From MPNO01 sp965200535 (GTDB lineage: Bacteria > Pseudomonadota > Alphaproteobacteria > MPNO01), in NCBI GenBank assembly GCA_965200535.1, contig CBDAUF010000002.1:1054001-1118000 (forward strand): DNA of 64,000 bases. Reading direction: 5' to 3'. This document shows, one piece after another, positions 58,817 through 64,000 of the stretch. A program made the translations under genes and the position numbers. The notes below the pieces were generated by a model. The model was not told the DNA's origin, did no database searches, and saw only the letters and a list, made by a program, of their open reading frames with translations. The stretch's first letter is position 1. Each line of letters begins with the position of its first letter.

Positions 58817-61090
58817 CTACGCGTCCTCCTTCATGAGCGCGAACAGGCGTGCCGGAGTCACCGGCAGGTTGTTGACGGCGCCGGGCCGGCCCAGCGCATC
58901 GTCGATCGCGGCCGCAATCGCGGCGCCGGCGCCATTGATTCCCGCCTCGCCCGCACCCTTGATGCCGAGCGGGTTGGTTCCCGACGGCGCATCCTCGCGC
59001 ACGAGGGAGTCGATGCGCGGGATCTCTTCGGAGCCCGGGATGAGATAATCGACGAAGTTGGCCGACAGCGGCTGGCCGGCCGCGTCGTACAGGAACTCCT
59101 CGAACAGCGCACCGCCCACACCCTGCGCCGCGCCGCCGTGAATTTGTCCGTCCACGAGCATGGGGTTAACCGAGCGTCCGATGTCGAAGGCGACGACGAA
59201 ACGCTCCAGCGTGATGTCACATGTCTCGCGGTCGATGGAGAGGACGGCAAGGTGAATCCCGTACGGATAGGTCATGTGTTCGACCTCGAACGTCGCCTCG
59301 GCTACGGCCCGGCTCGCACCCCGTTCCTCGGCGAGCGCGGCGGCGACCGCGCCGAGCGGTGCCGACGGGCCGTCATCGCCCGCGCGAACCATGCCTCCGG
59401 CGAACGCGATCCCATCCTCCGACGTCTGGAGCAGGCGGGCCGCAACGGGGCGCAGCGCGTCCTTCAGCCGCACCGCCGCGAGATGCGTCGCGGTGCCGGT
59501 CATCACCGTGACCCGCGAGGCAAAGGCGCCCATGCCGCGCTCGATACGGTCGGTCTGGCCGTGGGTGACGGCGATGCGGCGGTAGTCGATGCCGAGTTCG
59601 TCCGCGCAGATCTGCGCCACCGCAGTTTCGACGCCCTGGCCCACCGAGGCGACGCCAGTAACCACCTCCACGCTGCCGTCGGGGGCGATCTCGACGCGGA
59701 CATCGTCGAACGGGCCGAGCCCGCTTTTCTCGACGAAGTATCCGATGCCGATGCCGACGCACTCTCCGGCCTCGCGCCGCCGCGCGGTCTCGTCCCGCAG
59801 CCTCCCGTAGTCCACCCGGTCCAGAAGCCGGTCGAGGAGATCCTCGTAGAGACCGGAATCGAGCAGAACGGGCGTCTCCATCGCCTGGAAATAGCGCGAG
59901 AACGGCATCCGGTCGGCCGGAATCAGGTTGCGCCGCCGGACCTCGATGCGGTCGATCCCGACCCGTTCCGCCACCGCGTCCATCAGCCGCTCGCGGGCAA
60001 AGGTCGATTCGTAGCGCCCCGGTGCCCGATAGGTGCCGGCCGGGGTCTTGTTGGTCAGCCGGACGTGCGCGCGGGCGCGGTAGGCGGGGATGAGGTAGGG
60101 GCCAGGCAGCATCGCCGTCGCGAGATCGACCACGGTGACGCCGTGGCTTCGGACATAGGCGCCCTGATCGGAGTAGATCTCGTCATCGAGTCCGAGGACG
60201 AAGCCGCGGGCGTCGATGGCGGCCCGGATCCGGTGGACCTGGTCGCGCGAGTGGTTGAGCGCGATCAGGTTCTCGCGCCGGTCCTCGATCCATTTTACCG
60301 GCCGTCCGAGGCGGGCGGCCGCGATGCAGACCAGGACGTCTTCGGGGTACAGTTCGCCCCGCATCCCGAATCCGCCGCCGACATGGCCTTCGTAGAGCTG
60401 CAACTCCTCGCGCCCGAGGTCGAGCATGGCGGCGATCGCGTTGCGATTGTAATGGGGGACCTTGGCCGCGCCGTAGAGTTCGATCCGTCCGCGCGCCGCG
60501 TTGTGGAGGGCGAGCGCGCCGCGGGTCTCGATCGGCACCCCGCTGTGCCGGCCGACGGTCAGCTCGAGTTCGAGAACGTCCGCCGCGGCGGCAAAGGCGG
60601 CGTCGAGATCGCCGTAATATTTCTCGACCAGCGCCGCCTCGCAGTCGAGGCCGGGAAGAAACGCCGGCGGCGGATCGGCAGCGGCGAGATACGGGGTTTC
60701 CTCATCGATTTCCACCGCCACTGCCTCGGCGGCGTCTTCGGCGATATAGCGGTCCTCGGCGAAGACCAGCGCCACCGGTTCCCCGACATAGCGCACCGTG
60801 CCCTGCGCCAGCACGGGCTGGCGGTAGGGTTCGAGGCCGGCCACCCGGGACAGGCGGAAATCGATCGGCGGGATGTCGGCGACATCGGCGCCGGTCCAGA
60901 CCGCGGCGACGCCGTCCATCGCCGTCGCCCCGCCGGTGCGGACCGCGGCAATGCGCCCCAGCGCGGACGGCGATCGCACGACCCGCATGTGAAGCTGGCC
61001 CGGTGCATTGCAGTCGTCCGCGAAGCGGGCGCGGCCGGTCAGCAACGGCCCGTCTTCTAGACGGGTCACGCTTTTGCCGATAAAGGTCAC
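58817..61090 (-). CDS. Molybdenum hydroxylase large subunit (xanthine dehydrogenase / CoxL family)
   Basis: Molybdopterin-binding catalytic subunit of about 757 residues. It begins near TFIGKSVTRLEDGPLLTGRA and contains GHVGGGFGMRGELYPE, GTYRAPGRYES, VASVGQGVET and the catalytic glutamate in IKGAGEAGINGAG. The gene starts with a GTG (61090 preferred; 61144 or 61189 possible). No gene for the FAD-binding or [2Fe-2S] subunit lies next to it, although such enzymes normally need them. It would hydroxylate a heteroaromatic ring or oxidise an aldehyde. mobA at 7076 makes the guanylyl form; this family uses the cytosine form, so a mocA homologue is expected elsewhere. Confidence 0.87.
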   Translation of the reverse strand: MTFIGKSVTRLEDGPLLTGRARFADDCNAPGQLHMRVVRSPSALGRIAAVRTGGATAMDGVAAVWTGADVADIPPIDFRLSRVAGLEPYRQPVLAQGTVRYVGEPVALVFAEDRYIAEDAAEAVAVEIDEETPYLAAADPPPAFLPGLDCEAALVEKYYGDLDAAFAAAADVLELELTVGRHSGVPIETRGALALHNAARGRIELYGAAKVPHYNRNAIAAMLDLGREELQLYEGHVGGGFGMRGELYPEDVLVCIAAARLGRPVKWIEDRRENLIALNHSRDQVHRIRAAIDARGFVLGLDDEIYSDQGAYVRSHGVTVVDLATAMLPGPYLIPAYRARAHVRLTNKTPAGTYRAPGRYESTFARERLMDAVAERVGIDRIEVRRRNLIPADRMPFSRYFQAMETPVLLDSGLYEDLLDRLLDRVDYGRLRDETARRREAGECVGIGIGYFVEKSGLGPFDDVRVEIAPDGSVEVVTGVASVGQGVETAVAQICADELGIDYRRIAVTHGQTDRIERGMGAFASRVTVMTGTATHLAAVRLKDALRPVAARLLQTSEDGIAFAGGMVRAGDDGPSAPLGAVAAALAEERGASRAVAEATFEVEHMTYPYGIHLAVLSIDRETCDITLERFVVAFDIGRSVNPMLVDGQIHGGAAQGVGGALFEEFLYDAAGQPLSANFVDYLIPGSEEIPRIDSLVREDAPSGTNPLGIKGAGEAGINGAGAAIAAAIDDALGRPGAVNNLPVTPARLFALMKEDA

Positions 61091-61204
61091 GGGGCGCGCG
61101 CGGCGTGTGTCAGGATATGAAGATGCGATCTCATTCCCTGCCACGATAGCAAGCGGCGGAGAGCCGCGGCAATCGAGGGCGGGATCCACCGCAGGAGGCT
61201 AGCC

Positions 61205-62050
61205 ATGAAGATGGTCGATCTTTCGCACATGATGAACCTTCATACGCCGGGTTGGGTCGGCTATGCGGGCAACAAGATGTACTATGCCCAGAATCTCCAG
61301 ACCAAGGCGATCGTCGCCCAGCGGATCGACACCGCCCTCCATGTCGGCACCCATCTCGACGGCGCCATGCATGCGACCGACGCCAAGGGGGATATGGCCT
61401 CCTATCCGCTCGACTACCTGGTGAGCCCGGGCTGCGTGGTCGACGTGTCCGAGCATATGGAGGACTGGGCGGTCATCACCCCCGAAATGATGGAAAGCGC
61501 TCCGGTCGATATCCGGGAGGGCGACATCCTGATCGTCCATACCGGCTATCACCGGTACTACGAGGGCCGCCCGCAACAGGATCTCGTGCGCTATTTCTGC
61601 CTGCATCCGGGCGGCAATTTCTCCCTGCTCCAGTGGATGCTGGAGAAAAAGATCAAGTGGTTCGGCATCGACTGCGGGTCGGGCGACCACGCGATGAACA
61701 CCTCGATCCGCTACATGCGCCCGGATCTCACCGAGGAGTTCGAGAAGAAGGTGGGCATGAGCTGCCGCGATTTTTTCGGCGAGTACGAATACACCCACAG
61801 CCTGTCGGGGAGAAAGGTGAAGTCCGATATCTTCCCCTTCCACTCCTATGCGTTCCAGGAAGGGCTGATCCACGCCGAGAACGTCGGCGGCGACATCGAG
61901 CAGGTGCTCAACCAGCGCTGCGTGATCGGCGCCTTTCCGTGGCGCTACGAGGGCCTGGAAGCCTGCCCCTGCAGAATCATCTGCTTCTTCGACGTCGGCG
62001 ACGACATCGAGGCGATCGGCAACGTCGCGCAGGCGATCAACACGCCCTGA
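61205..62050 (+). CDS. Cyclase-family metal hydrolase (kynurenine formamidase-like)
   Basis: The 281-residue metal-dependent hydrolase has the family signature HVGTHLDGAMHATDAKGD and a C-terminal region FPWRYEGLEACPCRIICF. In this family KynB hydrolyses N-formylkynurenine, and others act on isatin or cyclic amides. Given the 3-hydroxyanthranilate dioxygenase gene at the end of the window, a kynurenine- or anthranilate-related substrate is plausible, but the protein is longer than typical KynB (about 210). AGGAGG precedes the ATG. Its end overlaps the isochorismatase gene by 14 bases. Confidence 0.82.
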   Translation: MKMVDLSHMMNLHTPGWVGYAGNKMYYAQNLQTKAIVAQRIDTALHVGTHLDGAMHATDAKGDMASYPLDYLVSPGCVVDVSEHMEDWAVITPEMMESAPVDIREGDILIVHTGYHRYYEGRPQQDLVRYFCLHPGGNFSLLQWMLEKKIKWFGIDCGSGDHAMNTSIRYMRPDLTEEFEKKVGMSCRDFFGEYEYTHSLSGRKVKSDIFPFHSYAFQEGLIHAENVGGDIEQVLNQRCVIGAFPWRYEGLEACPCRIICFFDVGDDIEAIGNVAQAINTP

Positions 62051-62729
62051 CCGGCGGCCGGGCGCGAAGGCGTTCGAGGACCTCCTCGAGCACCATGACA
62101 TCGGCGTACTTGTGGTGCATGTCGAACAGGTTGACCTTGTGCGACAGTTCGCTGCGGTCGAACACGCATTCTTCCACGACCGTAACGTGGAAGCCGGCGG
62201 AATAGGCGTCTACCACAGAGGCGCGGACACAGCCCGATGTGCTCTCGCCGCAGACGATCAGGCTGTTGACATCGAGCTCGTTGAGGTGCGCCGCCAGCGG
62301 CGTGCCGGAAAACGCGCTGGCCCGCTCCTTGCGGAAGACGGGGTCGCCGTCCTCCGGCGTGAACGCCTCGAAGATTTCGTAAGCATCCGGGCCGATGGCC
62401 GCATTCCGCTGGCGCTTGGTCGAGTGGACGCGCGCCTTGCGGGTCGAACTGGTGACGTAGAGAACCGGCAGACCGGCCGCGCGGGCGCCGGCAAACAGCG
62501 CCTTCGTGGGTTCGATCGCATTCCACGCGTATATGCCGCAGGTGTTGGGATGTTCGAGAAGCCGGTGCGGCGGGTGCGGTCCGCCGCGGTAGACCAGGTC
62601 GTAAAGATCGATCGCGAGCAGCGCCGGGCGCGTTCCGATCCTGAGTTCGCGCCGATAGCATTCGTAGACCCTGAGGGTTTCCGGCGAAACGATGTCTTTC
62701 CAGCAGTGGTCTTCGAAATCGCGCGCCAT
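62037..62729 (-). CDS. Isochorismatase-fold cysteine hydrolase
   Basis: The 230-residue protein has the triad Asp in LLAIDLYDLVYRGG, Lys in FRKERASAFSG and Cys in CGESTSGCVRASVVDAYSAG. N-carbamoylsarcosine amidase, maleamate amidohydrolase and nicotinamidase belong to this superfamily. The N-terminal extension (DHCWKDIVSPETLRVYECY) is like the carbamoylsarcosine/maleamate group. A ring-derived amide is a likely substrate in this cluster. It is convergent with the cyclase gene and divergent from the GlcG-like gene. Confidence 0.84.
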   Translation of the reverse strand: MARDFEDHCWKDIVSPETLRVYECYRRELRIGTRPALLAIDLYDLVYRGGPHPPHRLLEHPNTCGIYAWNAIEPTKALFAGARAAGLPVLYVTSSTRKARVHSTKRQRNAAIGPDAYEIFEAFTPEDGDPVFRKERASAFSGTPLAAHLNELDVNSLIVCGESTSGCVRASVVDAYSAGFHVTVVEECVFDRSELSHKVNLFDMHHKYADVMVLEEVLERLRARPPVRAC

Positions 62730-62838
62730 CGCGCGGTCCTCCCGGTTGCCTGGCCGTCAGTCTATCGGCTCGATGTTCGGCGGCAAGCGGGCTGTGCTAC
62801 GCTCCGCCCCGACGGAAACGCTCGCGGAGGCGATTGGC

Positions 62839-63270
62839 ATGACGGAAACCGCACCGGCGCTCAGGCTTACCAACGAAGGGGCGATGAAAGTCCTTAACGC
62901 CGCCATGGCCAAGGCGGAGGAAATGGGCGTCCCGCAATGCATTTCGGTCGTCGACGCCGGCGGTCATCTGCTCGCATTCTCGCGGATGGACGGGGCGTTC
63001 GTACTGTCCATCGATTCTTCCCTGGTGAAGGCCATGACGGCGGCGTCCTACGGCGAGCCGACCGGCCGCATTCCTGAAGGGGTCGATCTCAAGCTGGCAA
63101 TCGCGACGCGGGGCAAGAGGGTGAATCTGCCGGGCGGGCTTCCCATCATCGTCGACGGTCACCTGGTCGGGGCAATCGGTGTGGGTTCCGGCGCCGGACA
63201 CGAAGATCTCGAGGTCGCCAACGCCGGCCTCGCCGCCCTTCAGGGGACCCGGCGCTTCGACGACGGGTAA
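62839..63270 (+). CDS. GlcG/HbpS-family protein
   Basis: The 143-residue protein has the GlcG/HbpS (DUF336) pattern: ALRLTNEGAMKVLNAAMAKA, ISVVDAGGHLLAFSRMDGAF, KAMTAASYGEPTG, LPGGLPIIVDGHLVGAIGVG. Relatives bind heme or cobalamin or accompany catabolic operons (glycolate, diol, aromatic) as cofactor-binding accessory proteins. No signal peptide. GGAGG lies 8 bases before the ATG. It converges on the RidA-like gene. Confidence 0.87.
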   Translation: MTETAPALRLTNEGAMKVLNAAMAKAEEMGVPQCISVVDAGGHLLAFSRMDGAFVLSIDSSLVKAMTAASYGEPTGRIPEGVDLKLAIATRGKRVNLPGGLPIIVDGHLVGAIGVGSGAGHEDLEVANAGLAALQGTRRFDDG

Positions 63271-63281
63271 CCGATAACCGT

Positions 63282-63686
63282 TCAGTCGAACATGGCCACG
63301 CAATCGATCTCCACGTTGACGCCGGCGCGGTGAGGCGTTCCGCCGATGCAGGTGCGGGTCACCTTCTCGCCCTGCATGAACGCGGTGAACGCCTGGTTGA
63401 AGCGGGGGAAATCGGCGACGTCTCTCAGGCACACCCGCATGTTGACGACGTTGGCGAAGGTCGCGCCCGCGGCTTCCAGGATGTTCTGCAGGTTGGTCAG
63501 CGTCTGGCGGGTCTGGTCGGCGATGTCGTCGGAGACGATCTCGCGGGTTTCCGGATCGAGCGCGCCTTGGCCCGAGACGAACAGCATGTCGCCGAAACGG
63601 ATCGCCTGGGCGAGCGGGGAAGGGGTCGCCCTGTCGGTAAAACCCGTGGTCGGCGAATGAGCCGAGGTGACGATCTGCTTGGGCAT
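63282..63686 (-). CDS. RidA-family protein, probable 2-aminomuconate deaminase-type
   Basis: The 134-residue RidA protein has FVSGQGALDPETREIVSDDI, GATFANVVNMRVCLRDVADF and the arginine in KVTRTCIGGTPHRAG. It lies 29 bases after the 3-hydroxyanthranilate 3,4-dioxygenase gene, on the same strand. In 2-nitrobenzoate and 3-hydroxyanthranilate pathways, the deaminase for 2-aminomuconate is a RidA-family protein next to this dioxygenase, so that role is inferred from context. General imine clearance is the alternative. GGGAG precedes the ATG. Confidence 0.8.
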   Translation of the reverse strand: MPKQIVTSAHSPTTGFTDRATPSPLAQAIRFGDMLFVSGQGALDPETREIVSDDIADQTRQTLTNLQNILEAAGATFANVVNMRVCLRDVADFPRFNQAFTAFMQGEKVTRTCIGGTPHRAGVNVEIDCVAMFD

Positions 63687-63715
63687 GGTTTTCGTTCTCC
63701 CGATACGGTTGCGCC

Positions 63716-64000
63716 TCAGGGACGCGGCATCACCGTGCCGCAGTCGGCGCAGGTGCGCGCCTCTTCCGAATCGAAGAACCTCGCGTAGGCTTTCGAAACA
63801 GGATCGAGCGCGTAGTCTCTGACCGTGAATTCCTCCTCGTGAAGGAGCGACCTGCAGCTCTCGCAGTACCACTGGAAACGGTCGATTTCGCCCTCGCGCC
63901 GCTTGCGTTCTATGACCAGAACGAATGCATCGGGCGGGAAACGCGGGGAGTGGGGAACGCCGGCGGGTGTGTAGATGGTTGCACCCTCGGGGAGTTCGGC
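63716..64000 (-). CDS. 3-hydroxyanthranilate 3,4-dioxygenase, C-terminal part (runs off window)
   Basis: Ring-opening dioxygenase of the kynurenine / 2-nitrobenzoate pathways, converting 3-hydroxyanthranilate to 2-amino-3-carboxymuconate semialdehyde. The last 94 residues are present: AELPEGATIYTPAGVPHSPR, FQWYCESCRSLL and TCADCGTVMPRP. The two CxxC pairs form the second, rubredoxin-like iron site found in bacterial members. The N-terminal catalytic His/Glu ligands lie outside the window. The RidA-like gene follows at once. Confidence 0.88.
   Translation of the reverse strand, partial: AELPEGATIYTPAGVPHSPRFPPDAFVLVIERKRREGEIDRFQWYCESCRSLLHEEEFTVRDYALDPVSKAYARFFDSEEARTCADCGTVMPRP

Noticed and set aside
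57941..61060. An open frame of 1039 codons on the plus strand
   Set aside because: It is antisense to the SDR and Mo-hydroxylase genes and shows the same Arg/Gly/Asp-rich shadow composition, with no ribosome site.
1..64000. CRISPR arrays, tRNA or rRNA genes, insertion sequences, prophage
   Set aside because: No direct-repeat arrays, cloverleaf-like sequences, transposase or phage proteins were seen on either strand. A covariance-model search would be needed to exclude small RNAs.

Overview
The window is a GC-rich, gene-dense piece of chromosome from an alphaproteobacterium, most like the Rhodospirillales and their relatives. Three gene orders support this. One is a cox operon with ctaB, a 40-codon coxF-like gene, ctaG, ctaE, a DUF983 gene and SURF1. 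The second is mutY / dciA / dsbA-like / smc beside an F0-only atp operon (atpI-B-E-F'-F) without F1 genes. The third is the lipid A/Kdo set lpxK-waaA-msbA. No rRNA, tRNA, CRISPR array, insertion sequence or phage gene was seen.

Layout. 0-8 kb: start of an acyl-CoA dehydrogenase gene, a glutathionyl-hydroquinone reductase, a leftward run (sseA, cystathionine beta-lyase, hisI, a His-rich COG0523 GTPase, an M15-like peptidase) and a rightward molybdenum-cofactor operon (fdhD variant, a GIY-YIG protein, mobA). 8-20 kb: ubiA, rsmE, gshA, tldD, a perfect parS-like palindrome, then the cytochrome oxidase operon ending in an M32 carboxypeptidase. 20-36 kb: accessory catabolism, with an MFS carrier, a second COG0523 GTPase, an LVIVD-repeat protein, RidA, a ThDP enzyme broken by one in-frame TAG, a Rieske oxygenase with three VOC-fold proteins, gamma-glutamyltransferase, a C-C-bond-type hydrolase, an HpcH/HpaI aldolase, then purD. 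36-54.5 kb: housekeeping (xseA, lpxK, waaA, msbA, tldE, ubiD, F0 ATP synthase, smc, dsbA-like, dciA, mutY, rnhB). 54.5-64 kb: a second catabolic region with cupin, CodA-like amidohydrolase, ferritin-like protein, SDR, an orphan molybdenum-hydroxylase large subunit, a kynurenine-formamidase-like cyclase, an isochorismatase-fold hydrolase, GlcG-like and RidA-like proteins, and the end of 3-hydroxyanthranilate 3,4-dioxygenase.

The most striking object is the glutathione S-transferase gene at 54544-55242. It has a good promoter, a GGAGG ribosome site and an ATG, but codon 13, where the family has its catalytic cysteine, is TGA. A hairpin just downstream fits the bacterial SECIS model: 17 nt from UGA to the loop, a 6-bp GC stem, and a 12-nt loop with G at its second position. 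I read it as a probable selenocysteine-containing GST. Contrasting with it is the ThDP enzyme at 25579-27402, whose TAG sits where glutamine is expected and has no such explanation; that one looks like a nonsense mutation or sequence error.

The two catabolic regions share a logic: ring oxidation by a Rieske or extradiol oxygenase, hydrolysis, then aldol cleavage, with RidA enzymes clearing imines. The lower region points to the 3-hydroxyanthranilate / 2-aminomuconate route. Substrates are inferred from family membership and neighbours only.
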